A program made the translations under genes and the position numbers. Below, piece by piece: positions 35,113 through 47,125 of a stretch of 64,000 bases of DNA. Numbering within the stretch: position 1 is the stretch's first letter; every line of letters starts with the position of its first letter. The notes beneath the pieces were generated by a model. It saw only the letters and a list, made by a program, of their open reading frames with translations. It ran no database searches and was not told the origin of the DNA. Origin of the DNA: Raphanus sativus (taxonomy: Eukaryota; Streptophyta; Magnoliopsida; Brassicales; Brassicaceae); NCBI RefSeq assembly GCF_000801105.2, contig NC_079512.1:28971848-29035847 (forward strand), written 5' to 3'.

Positions 35113-36497
35113 CATATTTGTTTAAGCAAATTTTTTTTTATGTTTATCTAGAGAACTCTTATCGCGTATGCAATGAACATATGACTGCAGCCCGTTGTGA
35201 TTGATGTGGAAAAAAACTATGATGGTAAAAAGTACGAAAGATAGAAAACCATTATGGTATTAATATATTATCAAATCCCAACCTATTTTTTGTATTTTTG
35301 ATGTGATGTGTCCTGTCAATTTTTTGTTATTGTGTTTGATAAAATTTATTGAATAAAAAATTTTCATACAAAAAATGGATTCAAGAAAACTCAAAAAATA
35401 CTTTATAAATTATGTTTGAGAACTCGCTATCTTTGAATCCATAATGAAGCATCTTTTCAAAATAGACATGGTCCAATTGTCGAACAATGCAATTGAATCA
35501 AGATATCTTCACATACTAAATAGCCACGAAAACATAACAGTAGATCTTATATTCATTATACAGGTTTGGCTCGCTGGGTAAGCTGTATAAGCGGCCGCTT
35601 ACGGTCCAAAACCTATCCAGTCTTTTTATTTAAGGCATTGTTCATTATAAAAATTTATACACAACTGAAGTCCAAGTTTTGAGTGGAGCCAATAACACAT
35701 ATGTACCGAAACTGTCATTATATATATATCAACTAGATACATAGCAGAAACGGGATAACCTTCTAATCGGATTCTTGTTTTTGGTGAAATGCCACTCACA
35801 TTAATATAGAGTCTGGTGTGGAATTCTTGCAGGTTAATCTATATAAGCAAAAATCTCAAAGAACAGTCATTAAATAACATGTTTCTCTAATAAATGACAT
35901 TAATTTAGGTTTTCCAAACGATATAATCTATCTATATGATCATCACACCAGACTTTAATGGTACTGGCAGATGAGTGTTAGAGATGGATTACATCCCTTA
36001 AACAGGCGTGTCGAATAAACAAACCTCGGTCTAATGGATCGAAGCCAGCTACGGTATTACGCCAACTTGAGGGTATAAAAGGAAGATCAAACGAGCATAT
36101 AAGGAGAAGAGTCAAGTCAAAAGAAGACATTCACAAACACTTAGGAGACAGTACAAGACTTAGGATCTACATAATTATAATTGTTTTTGCCGAGTTATTC
36201 TTAAAGCTAAACTTGTTAAATCTCTTTGTAATCACTTCGTTATCATTCAATTAAAGTCTTTCAATCAACCCATTATCAAATTTGTGTCTACTCTCAGTAC
36301 TACACCAAATTCAAATTAAACAATAAGGATGTATATCGTTAGTTTCAAATTATTCCATATAGATCACAAAGAAGAAACAATTTTTTCGATTCTTGTTTTT
36401 TATCTGAATGGGGTATAGAAAGATCTTAACTATAACAGTTGATAATGCTACAACCAACCTTATGCTTATGAAGATTAGTACTGCATTTGGAAACAAA
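35113..36497. other. Spacer with possible solo LTR
   Basis: AT-rich and gene-free. It includes a perfect palindrome AAGCGGCCGCTT near 35594 and the LTR-like block at 35974-36305. Confidence 0.5.
35974..36305 (+). mobile_element. Possible solo LTR
   Basis: A block of about 330 bp begins TGTTAGAG and ends ACTACA (TG...CA ends). It contains a TATAAAAGG box near 36075 and AATTAAA-type poly(A) signal further on, in the order expected for an LTR. No target duplication or partner LTR was found. Confidence 0.35.
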
Positions 36498-38282
36498 CAC
36501 TACAAGAAAAACGAGTTTTTATAGCGGACGAATAACGCTATATAACAATACGATAGCGCTTTTCCAAGCGCTGTATCATCGCCCGTCATAATAGATCGAG
36601 AGCATTAAATAGCGGTATTTTGTTGTGCTATCTTTGTTTCCGCTACGATAGCGCTTTTATTTCTGCAATTAAATATTCTTTAATAACGTATATTTTTTGT
36701 TATTGTTTCTATCATAAAAAATTAAAAAAAAATTTAAAAATTAGAAACATAATTAAAATTTAAATTCGTTTATATATTTTTTTTTATTAAATAAAATGAT
36801 TTATAATTAAACAGGTTTACAAAAACAAAATATGATTTACAAATTAAAAGTCTTAAACCAAAACTTATTAAACCAAATAAACCAAAAATCTAAACCAAGA
36901 TTAAACCTAATTACTAACTAAACCTAAAACTAAAACTACTTTTCCCTAAGCCGTCTCCCTCCAGTCTATACAGTCGTCGGTGTCCATCCCGTCCTCCTCC
37001 ATTCACTGTGTCAACCAAACCCTCACGTCTCTGTCTTCTATCCTTCTCTATCTCTCTCTCTCTTCTTCTTCTTGCTCGGCTCCGGGTCCACCTCCACCAC
37101 CTCTGCCATCTCCACGCAACAGGTTCTTCGGATCCGGCGTGTCGACCAAGCCCTCACGCATCTTCTCTTCTTCTCCGCCTCCCTTCTTCTTCTTCTTGTT
37201 TGATTCCACCTCCACAACCAACGCTAGCTTCCTCTGACATCTCCACACCACAGCTTCTTCAGATCCGGCATCGTTGAAGACAAGAGAGGCTCCATCGCAA
37301 GATGCGGTTGACTTCGTCAGCTTCCTTTCTCTGCAGAAGAATCAAAACACACAAACACAATTAGAAAATAAAACTGATGAGAAACCAACACATGAACTTT
37401 ATCAATCTTTTAAAACCCAGAAAATGTGATTGAATAAAAGCAGAGATTGTGGTAAAGAGAATAGAAGAGAGATTGACGGGAGATTGATAATAATCTTTAG
37501 AAAGAGAAGACCAAAGGTCTACAAATCTGAAAAAGAAGAGGAACAGATCTGGGCCGTCAAATATAATCTCATCCAACAGATGAAAAAGTGATCCATGTGC
37601 TTAAAATTTTGGCCAATGAGAACTCTTCTTTACACACAAAAGAAGACCTCTTCGTTGTTTCCTTTTTAACGAGAAACTCTTGTTGTTTTTGGTTATTATA
37701 CATGTATCTTTACTTTTGAACAAAAAAAAACATGTATTTATAATTTCACAATCTAAAACTAATGAATTATACTTAAACGATTATGTTTCAAGTTTCTAAA
37801 TCTCAGTTAATGCTTATATTCTTGTAATTATGATTAAATTTATATAACTAAAATTTTAAAATTATATCTTAGTGTTTATGTTTATAACTTTAAAGTTAGA
37901 AGTTAAGATTTAGGGTATAGAATTTGGTTGGAGATTTAAGGATTTGTGTTTTGAAAGTTATGTACTAAGATAAAAAGAACTAATTTTGAGTTTATGTTTA
38001 AGATTTGAAATTATAATATGAGAATGTTAGATTTTAAAGTTTGTGTTTAAAAATTTAGGGTTTAAAACTTGTTTAGTGTTTAGGGATTCAAAAAAGTAAA
38101 TATAGCGTTTTAATTATGTTTGCTATTAAATGTACGCTACCATAGCGTTTCCAATTATGTCGCTATAACATAGCGTTTCCAAAAATACAAACGCTATCTA
38201 AAATTAACGGATATTTCAACCATAGCAGAAAGCGAAAAAACGTTATCTTGGTCTGCTATTAAAACACATTTTTCTTGTAGTG
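36498..38282. mobile_element. Non-autonomous CACTA (En/Spm) element
   Basis: Ends are CACTACAAGAAAAA and TTTTTCTTGTAGTG, perfect CACTA-type terminal inverted repeats, flanked by the 3-bp target duplication AAA on both sides. Subterminal zones carry many copies of ATAGCG / CGCTAT in both orientations (36525-36655 and 38100-38260), as expected for transposase-binding sites. Length 1785 bp. There is no transposase ORF. The centre (about 36950-37330) is GC-rich with long T/C-rich stretches and may be captured or ancestral coding DNA. The subterminal motif differs from the 43.8-kb CACTA, so it belongs to another subfamily. Confidence 0.9.
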
Positions 38283-38569
38283 AAAAGGTGATACATTTAT
38301 ACTTGATGGTCAACTCATGAATATGCATTGTTCTACTCACATACTCGATTTTAGTTGTGAAATGATATGTATAAGGTGATTTGCAGTGTTTCACCTATTG
38401 TAATTGTGGTGCAATATGTCAGATCTTCTTATAGTAGGGGGAGTCATTTGCTTATGACTAGAGGTAGTTTTTCATTAGACTGAAAAAATGCTAGCTACGC
38501 GAAAAATATGCTCTACATTATCACATATCTTGACAAAATCGTACATTAGAAACTACACAAACTATATGC

Positions 38570-38744
38570 ACTGGCGGATCTACATGGAGTGTGGATGGGG
38601 CAGTTGTCCACCATGAATTTGTAATTTTGGTGTAATTTTTGTCATATTTTTTAATTTTCCCTTGTTAAAATTTCAAAGTTGTAAAGGTTTGGACAATATT
38701 TCATAGTTTTTCCCCTGATCAAATCTTGTTCTTGATCCGCCACT
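38570..38744. mobile_element. Short TIR element (MITE)
   Basis: ACTGGCGGATC at the left and GATCCGCCACT at the right form an 11-bp inverted repeat with one mismatch. The 175-bp AT-rich interior has no ORF. No clear target duplication, so the superfamily is open. Confidence 0.5.
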
Positions 38745-38964
38745 TTTGAAACTTCTGATGATGTATTAAATTATATCAAATTTGTACTCTACAACTTCTG
38801 ATGATGTATTAACATATATTAAAATGAGACACCTTTTTGCTTTACTGTTATTAAGAAAATATAGTATAAAATTATTAGAAGATGTAAAACAATTAAATGT
38901 GAAATTATTTAAAAAGAAAAAGAAAAACGGTAAACTGCTCCGGACGAAAGAATGTTAAATTAAC

Positions 38965-39055
38965 GGTGGCCACGTGTTAAGGATCGGATTCGAACTCAGC
39001 TTGTTTAGCAATGCTGGAACGCCATGCTACCATCCGACCACTAACACGTGGTTAA
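38965..39055 (-). other. tRNA-like sequence (degenerate tRNA or SINE head)
   Basis: On the minus strand TTAGTGGTCGGATGGTAGCA resembles a pol III A box, and GAGTTCGAATCCGATC about 40 nt later resembles a B box. The ends GTGTTAG and CTTAACAC pair as a 7-bp acceptor-like stem. The T stem pairs poorly, so this is not a normal tRNA gene. It is either a decayed tRNA or a tRNA-derived SINE head. Confidence 0.4.
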
Positions 39056-39387
39056 AATATATGGTTTTTGCTATCAGTATTAATGTATTAGTGTTTAATA
39101 TTTTCTTTGCTCGCATTTTTGTCTCATGTATATTTTATGCTATGAGTCATGAAGACACTGAAATATAGTAACATAATAGTAGTTCTATAATACTTTTTTG
39201 GCTAATTCCCACGTGAATAATATTTTCACAAAACAATATAATTTTATCATTATATATAGAAAATTAGTGATCGCAATATAGTTTGATTACTTTTCCCTGT
39301 CAAAATTAGGAGTATAGTTCATATAATTTTGTTATAGAAAATTAATTATCGTGTCAAAAATAAAAATCATCCATCCTTTTATCAACG

Positions 39388-39450
39388 TTTCAACCAAGTC
39401 GCTCTGACCTAGTGTTAGAAAAGTTCCAACTGAAGTTTCTATTTTGGGTT
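39388..39450 (+). other. SINE-like pol III promoter remnant
   Basis: TGACCTAGTGTTAG followed about 35 nt later by GGGTTCGAATAGC resembles the A and B boxes of tRNA-derived SINEs. The boundaries of an element were not found. Confidence 0.35.
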
Positions 39451-40466
39451 CGAATAGCATTTTTTATTTTGGTGCAAATATTAAGATTAGAATAGCATTA
39501 TCTATCCGTAGACATTTTAAATGGTAAGAAAACCCAAATTTTTATAGACTTTGGTGGAATTGTTTTTTAGACTTAAAAATCTTTTAGAATTTCCCACAGT
39601 TATAAAAGAAATTATAGACGTCTCTAGTTTTACATGCCCCCATGAACTTCAATAGTTTTATTCGAAAACATGTTAGTGCTTGAAGATTTTCTGTAAAACC
39701 TCAGCAGCCAATACTCAAAAGTTGACAATGAAATCACAAAAATATCTTCTCTTTTTTTCTGAACTTGAAAAATATCTTCTCTTGATAGTCGTAAATTTAC
39801 CTTTTAAAAGTAACTGGCATTATCACATACTTTAACTTTATAAACAATATGCTTTTCTAAGAATACATTGTAGTAGTATTTATACAAAAAGAAAAGACAC
39901 TGTGGAACACCTATTATTCCTATGTGTAATAATTGAAAATTCAGAAAATATCTCGACACCACTAATTTCCATTTAACTTTTATCATGATTTATGTGGAAA
40001 ACAAATTCGTAAGATTTTACCAAAAAAAACAAATTCGTAAAAAATTTCAAAAAAAAAAATCGTAAGATTCTAGTGGAGTTAATATTTTTATTTTAACAAC
40101 ACGAAACGGTCCACATCAGTGGGACCCTCTCACAAATATTCTCTTTTTGTAGTTTCGTAGTGGTTCGCAGTCAAGATATTCCACCTGACGGTTAATCTTT
40201 ATTGGACTATTAATTTTGTCTTTACACTACTAAATTAAAATAATAAAATTTTAAACAAAAAAATACTACCTTTGTTGGATTTACGTCATTTGATGGAGGC
40301 ACCCTTGATCTTTCTTCGTGAGCCGTCTCCGGGCTTACCAATACCAACTAACAAACATGTGAGAGACCGTCTCTGGCAACCCTCAAGATTGTCCAGAGGC
40401 AGATCAACGGCTCTCATTTAGCCATGCCACTGAATGTACTGGGCCCTACAGTATTAAAGAATCTAA

Positions 40467-40634
40467 GATCATCAATATTAGGAGGACCTTAAGCCAGCCC
40501 TTAAGGGAAAAGGGGAGAGGACCGAAGAGAAAATGGGGAAAAAACCCCTATATAAAAGCTGCCCCAATGTTTTTCATGACAAAAAAAAAAAAAAAGCTAA
40601 GGGCTTTTTTATGTGTCCACCAATAATGATGCTC
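40467..40634. mobile_element. Harbinger/Tourist-like MITE
   Basis: Inverted ends GATCATCAATATTAGGAGGA and (reverse complement of the right end) GAGCATCATTATTGGTGGAC pair with a few mismatches. Both sides carry TAA, the target duplication typical of PIF/Harbinger elements. Length 168 bp, no ORF. Confidence 0.7.
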
Positions 40635-42984
40635 TAAGTAACGGGAAATAAGTAGGCAAAAACCTTGCAGGCAAATTGACGTTTTAATTGTTCTGTCGAG
40701 TGTTTTTTCCCCACTCGACTTTGGCATATTCGTCTTAACTAAACCGCACCAGTATAAGTCCATATTTAAAGAGCTGGTTTAACGTGGAAAAGTTATTCTC
40801 ATGCATGTTTAGAATCTTTTGATATAGTCAAAATATCTCAAAAATTATATTATATTTGTAGCGGAAACAAGAAACTATATTTAAGCAAAAAGAAAAAAAA
40901 CAAGAAACTATATTTAAAATTTTTAAGGGAGCCAACATTTGAAAAAGATATGAAGGATTACGTAGAATGAATTTATAAGCACACATAAAAATTTAAGTTT
41001 GAGTCGAATTATATATGAGACAAATAGTATTAGTACAAACCTCCGTTAGGATGATTTTTAATCTGTATAATGAACTTGATATTATGAATAAGGTGGACAT
41101 ATGATTACATAAAGTTCAAGAGCGAGTTTATATATATGTTTCCTACCAATACAATGTTGCTGTATGGGGTATTGGTGTGTGTTGTCCTATCTCAAATCAT
41201 ATAGGTGGAGAATGTGATATGTAAGGCACAAACTGGAACGTTGGACTTATAATGTTTAATAAATGAAATTACTATAATAATTTGTGACTATAGTTTGATA
41301 GACAAGTTAGGCGAGGCTGTTCATGGACATCTGGACATCATCGCTAAAAGTTAGGCTTTAATTTAATTGGTAGGATGCAATATAATCATTTGTCTTGGTT
41401 GAATATTAGTTTGTTTGAATGTAGCTTTCCTTTATGTAAATGGCATATATGATTGTTTCACATGTCATGGAAAATTAATATAAATCAAACCAATAAAACA
41501 ACAATTACGATTCTTAATTTTTGAGACCAATGAAACTTACTTGAGATATTCATAAATATAAAAATGCAGTTACATGAAAGATCATCTGAAGCCCATAGGT
41601 ACAACTCAATGAAACAATGGTTTTGGTTTCCATTTTTTTAAAATAATATATATAGGTATAGATTCCAAATTGTATAATTTTTTTTCAAAGTTTTTACTAA
41701 ATGTTTATAGTCTCCAAAATCTCATAGCCGGTTTTCTGTATATGCATGTACTTTATATCAAGGAGAAAAGAGGTTAGGATTGTTTAAAGCGGTTTTGTCA
41801 ATGCAATGTCTTTTTTACAAATTTCAAAAGACAACTTGTGCTAACTTGATGAGTGCAATTTCTGATTTCTGGCTGATCGGTTTTGAATATGCTAGGAATA
41901 TTCATTGAACTTGTCTGGTGTCGGGCAAAAGATTTTAGAATTAGTAATTCTGTTCATAGATATTAGATACAACGAAAGTGGAGATTTTTTTGGCAATTCA
42001 GGTTATTAGTAAGCCTTCCAAATCAACAAAGTGGGAATTAATTCAATAAGCCTCATGGTTACCGTCCATCAACGATTTTAAAAAAGCTTTTGGCATGTTC
42101 AAAAGGATCCCAAAAAATATCGAGAAATGCTAACTAGAGCTATGCTGGTGGCAGACAAGTTGGTTCCAAGAGGTACAAAGCTGTGGCAAACATATCGAGA
42201 ATTTGTGGTTTTTTGAAAGGTGGATCTTTAACCCTGTCTTTTTCTCTTGGTCTCCTTTAGGCTTTCTTATTCTAATAGAAGTTATGATGAGGGAACGGTT
42301 CTCTAAAACTATCAATATCTCCTTGGTTTGAGAAGAAAAAAGTTTTCATATTGAGTTGCATATATGCTTTCCTCATATTTTATGGAGGAATTGGTATAGC
42401 ATGAATTGTTTCATCTTTGAACGAAGAACGTTCTCGTCTTTGGAAACAGTGGAGAAAATAAGAAGAGAGGTCACTGAATGGTTCCTGGTCAAATATTCAA
42501 GACCACTTTGAGAATCAAACCACAATTGGAATCCTCCACCTTTTTTTTGAATCCTCCACTTACCGAGGCTGAAATGCAATACTGGATTTTTATGGTCTAA
42601 TAAAACTAATTTGGGGAGGGGCTAGTTGATAGTGAGAGACGCAGAAGATGTAATTTTGATGCACAGTTCGAGAGCCTTCATTACAGTGAAAGACTTGGAA
42701 GAGGCAAATTTTCTAAGTATGACTTGGAATGAAGAGTGTGCACTTTCACAAGTTTAATCGGCCCATGACATTTTTTTTTTGCATGAGATCAATTCATATT
42801 GATTTAGACTTTAGTTATGGACTTAGGGAATAACCAAAAAAAAATAGAAATTAGATTTTTAGAGAGAAAGAAGAGAGAAATAGGAAGGAAAAGAGGAGAG
42901 AGAGTGGGATTTTAGTCAGATAGTGAATTATGTTTTTTTTAGATTATTAAGCCCAATTTCTCTTTAGTGATTAGCTAGGTTCTC

Positions 42985-43320
42985 TTTTTTTCGTCAATTG
43001 ATTTGTATTAAACACTGGAAAAGATACAAATTAAGATACAAGACCGGAGAACAACGTTGATATCTCCGGAAACAACAGTCCACAAGAAGGACACTAAAAC
43101 CCATACCAGGACACCAAAGATCAGACTAAAACATAAATTAAGACAAAAGCTAATTCCTACAAATAGATCTTCCAACAATCCTATAATAAACCTATAGAGA
43201 GTATAGTCAAGGCCTAAAACAACCGGTCGGATATCTAGCAGACTTTCGGAAAGAGAGGATAAACCTATACAGCTCTCTTCTAATACTCTTTTTTTTGTTA
43301 ATCTATTGTTCAAAAAGAGA
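42985..43320 (-). mobile_element. Minus-strand retroposon fragment with A tail
   Basis: Read on the minus strand, a GC-moderate sequence ends in GTTTAATACAAATCAATTGA then CG and an A run (T run on plus at 42984-42990). This resembles the 3' end of a plant retroposon. It shares phrases with the 25-kb island. Its 5' end appears truncated. Confidence 0.45.
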
Positions 43321-44461
43321 GTTCAAGAAGACTTTCGGAAAATAGTTTTCTTGTTGGAACCTCTCTCTACTATTCGCCTCTTAATCAGATTGCCACTTCG
43401 GTGGCCGGTGACTTTATTGTCATCGGTTACCAAATTTTCCTTTTTGTTTTTGTTGTATATTAACTTCGATCGATAGATCGATATAGTTTCTTCTGGTTAG
43501 CGGACTTTTCTCTTCCGGTGTATCCGGATTTCTTCTTCCGTTGCGGATATTTTCTTCCGGCGAGTCCGGATCTAAATCCCTCTTTCGCAAATATTTCTTA
43601 TCCCGTTTCGTTTTGAGTTGGGATCTCTCCTTCTGAGGTCCTTGCTCTTATCCCTTTTCTACGGGTGTAAAGCTCACTCTTATAAACTGATTTTCAACAA
43701 ACGAGTGATGTTTCCTGGATGAAAAGAAAGATGGAGAAGTTGGTTCTACCTTGATCGTTATATGAGAGATTAAGTAGAATTGGCATTTTCTTGTTTGAAA
43801 ATGGTCCAATAAAGGGTCTTCTCTAATTCGATTGAGTCTTCCACTACAAGAAAACATATTATTTACCAGGGCGATATTCGTTGTAAATTCGTTGTAAAAG
43901 GGGGATTACGACGAATTTACCTCGAAAAGCGATTCGTTGTTATTCGTCCGTCGTAAAAGAAGATTCGTCGTAAACGCCACGTAACGGTTACGAGTTAATG
44001 AATTCGTCGTAAAGGCGAAGGAAAGCATTCGTCGTAATGTCCACGTAAAGCCTCGTTGTAACTAACTCGTAAAGATTCGTCGTAAAGAAGTTGTAAAGAA
44101 TTCGATGTAAATTCGATGTAAACATTCAATGTAAATTCGTTGTAAAATTTACGACGACTTTACATCTCCTTCGTTGTAAACTCGATGTAATTATTTACAT
44201 CGTATTTACGAGTACTTCGATGTAAATTCGTTGTAAACTTTACGACGAATTTACATCGTTATTTTATTTATTATATTAATTATATTAATTTCATTTATTA
44301 TTTTATTTTTATTTATAATAAATTTGGAAATTATAAAAATTAAAATTTCAAATAATAAAAAACAATTGTTTAGAAAATAAATATTCCATAAATAAAATTT
44401 AAGTTTTAATATTTTACAAAACAAAATTATAAAAATAAAAATCTACGGGAGCGATACATCA

Positions 44462-45060
44462 TCAAAGTAGCCGGTCCCGCTCGGTCCCTCTCCGCTCGTT
44501 CCCGCTCCACTGGATCGGTAGATTCGGGATCCCGTTGTTGCATCCCGAGAGCTTCTCGTCTGGCCGCCAACGCTCTCTGCATGTTGGGTTCCCCATCGCC
44601 ATAATATCCAACAGGTTCTCGAGAGAGTCTAAACGCTCCTGCTGGGTATCCAATCGAGCCTGCATCTGAGAAGTCTCTTGGGCCTGTCTAGAAGAGTAAG
44701 ACGAAGTCGCCCTTGCGACTTCGTTTACAGAACCGATTCCCACCGTCCGACCCTTCTTTCTTGGAGCGACCTACAAAAAATAATATTAAATAGTTAATAT
44801 TGTTGAAATAGTAAAATTAATTTAAACAAAAGCTTTTAAATTTTACCTCCTCGAAGATCCTGTCGACCTCTTCCGTCGTCAATTTGACGGGTAATCCATC
44901 CGGAGACTGCTGGGTAAGTTGCGTCTCCCGCTCATCAACCCGAGCAGCCACAGTGTTGAAGAGCTTCTCGGATGCAGGATCAACAAAAGTCCCGTCCGGT
45001 TTGGCGTGAGTCATCTTGAAGAGGTCGGACAAAGATGGCATGACTCCGGTCTTCTCAAAC
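44462..45060 (-). pseudogene. CACTA second gene (plant transposase PF03004-like), 3' fragment
   Basis: Two exons remain: 45060-44847 (FEKTGVMPSLSDLFKMTHAK and onward) and 44770-44462. The second contains a Gln/Glu-rich coiled-coil-like stretch (QMQARLDTQQERLDSLENLL). This is the C-terminal part of the Ptta/En/Spm protein that accompanies TNP2 in Brassicaceae CACTA elements. The upstream half is missing: where it should be (45070-45560) there is motif-repeat DNA instead. Deletion inside the element is the simplest explanation. Confidence 0.75.
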
Positions 45061-45569
45061 TACAAAACCAATAATAAAATATTAAATATTACGACGAAAG
45101 TACCAGGCCCGCGTTTTTTGGTTTACGAGGAATATACCAGTCCCGTGTTTCAGTTTACGACGAATTTACGAGGACACGTGCTTTCAGGAATTACGACGAA
45201 TGTACCAGGCCCGCTTTTTTTGTTTACGACGTGTTTACAACGAATCTTTGAAACCACAAATCAAATCCCTAAACCCCGATTCATGGTTTACAACGAAGTT
45301 ACGACGAACCTAAACTTTACGAGGAAATTACCAGGCCCGCGTTTTTTTTTACAACGAAATTACAACGAAATATGTGAAACCCCGAAAATCAAAATCCCTA
45401 AACCCCAAACTTACATATCTATACTATCATATCTTCTACACATTCAACCTCTTTTTCCAACTGAAACCATAAACTCCAATTTTTTTTTTAAATGCATATT
45501 ATATAAATTAGAATTTGATACACATATGAAGAATTCTAACAAAAATCAACATTTGTTACATATCTTACA

Positions 45570-47090
45570 TCATGAAGAATCGTTTGAGTTCTCATCAACA
45601 TCACTACAATGATCATCATCGCTTCTATCGAACTCATCTTCACGTGCTTCATCCGTCACATCTTCGGGAAGATCTTCATATTGACAGTTATCCGAGTCGA
45701 TCAAAAGAATTTCATCAGTTTGTTGATCAGGTACCTCAACTTCATTGATTGCATCTTCTTCTTGCAAAGGTGGTTCTTCTCCAGCAACAATCCGTCCACG
45801 AGGTGTTATTTTGATAGCAGTTAACCAATTTATCCCAGAACTTCGAAGGCGAGGGTATGGAAGGAAGCTAACTTGTTCGGCTTGGGAAGCTAAGATGAAA
45901 GGCTCGAATTTGTTATATCTTCTCCCAGAATGGATATCCACAACACCAAATTTGTTAAACCGAACACCACGGTTCTCCACCGGGTCGAACCACTCGCATT
46001 TGAAGAGGACACATTTTAGCTTCAACAACCCTGGAAATTCCACTTCAATAATCTCTTGCAAGATCCCGTAAAAGTCTGTTTCACCTTTCACACATATCCC
46101 GTAGTTGCTCGTTGCCCGACGTCTCCCATACTCATATGTATGAAAAGTGAAACCTCGTGTGAAGTACATAGATGATGTGGTGACCTTTGCTACTGGACCT
46201 TGGATCAAATCATGAAACCATACAGGATAATATGGATCGTCATAATCAACCTACAAATTAATACATCACTGTTAGAATTTTACATTAATAATAATAGTAC
46301 CAAAGATTACTTAATATGTTAATATTACCTGTCCTTTTAACCACTTGACAAAGTGCTTATCTTTCCTTGCATCCACCTCGGTTCCGGATATTCCTGGTAT
46401 TGCTTCTTCAACTTGAGATACAAACAAGCTGCAAATTAAACAAATGCATCATATCATATAATTAATTAACATCATATCATATAATACACACGAATATTAT
46501 TTACCTTTCAAAAGAACGCATCACAGCATCCTCGCAGTTGAGCAGAATATAAGTGTGGGCACTATGCTTATCCTCATCACTGGACCACCATACTTCTCTC
46601 AGTTTACCACCAAACCGTCCAATTTGGCAGAAAATGTCAGGAACACCGTCTACTGCATAAGATTGCGGTACTCCACCATCATCATATCTTCTAGGAACTC
46701 TTTTCCTCGTACGAACCGTTGAAGCAAAGTAGTATGATGTGAAGTTAGATGTTTCTGCTGTCAAACTTCCAGCCACAATCGAACCTTCCACCTTTGCAAG
46801 ATTTCTTGCTTTCCCCTTCAAATGTTTCATAGAGCGCTCATATGGATACATCCATCCATTGTGAACAGGTCCGCGAAGTAATGCTTCGTACGGGAGGTGG
46901 ACAACTAGATGTTCCATGACGTCAAAAAATGATGGAGGAAATATCTTCTCTAGGTTGCACACTATGATCGGGATGTTCTCATGAAGTTGTTCGATGACTT
47001 CTTCCTTGAACGTACGTGTGCTAAGGTCTCTGAAGAAAGCTCTGATCGCTGCATATTGCAAATATAACCCAAATTAGTAACATTTCATAG

Positions 47091-47125
<35 letters not shown>

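Larger units (their letters stand above)
38283..43320. other. Gene-free transposon-rich stretch
   Basis: No gene supported. It contains the MITEs at 38570 and 40467, tRNA-promoter-like sequences near 38970 and 39390, and a minus-strand retroposon fragment at 42985-43320. Long stretches between are AT-rich with only scattered short frames. Confidence 0.5.

Noticed and set aside
36980..37277. Ser/Pro-rich frames in the small CACTA element
   Set aside because: Overlapping frames on both strands are all of low complexity. The segment is noted as possible cargo, but no protein is supported.
45016..45612. 198-codon plus-strand frame inside the CACTA element
   Set aside because: It runs through the motif-repeat zone and opposite the transposase; repeated T.VPGP.F peptides only reflect the DNA motif repeats.
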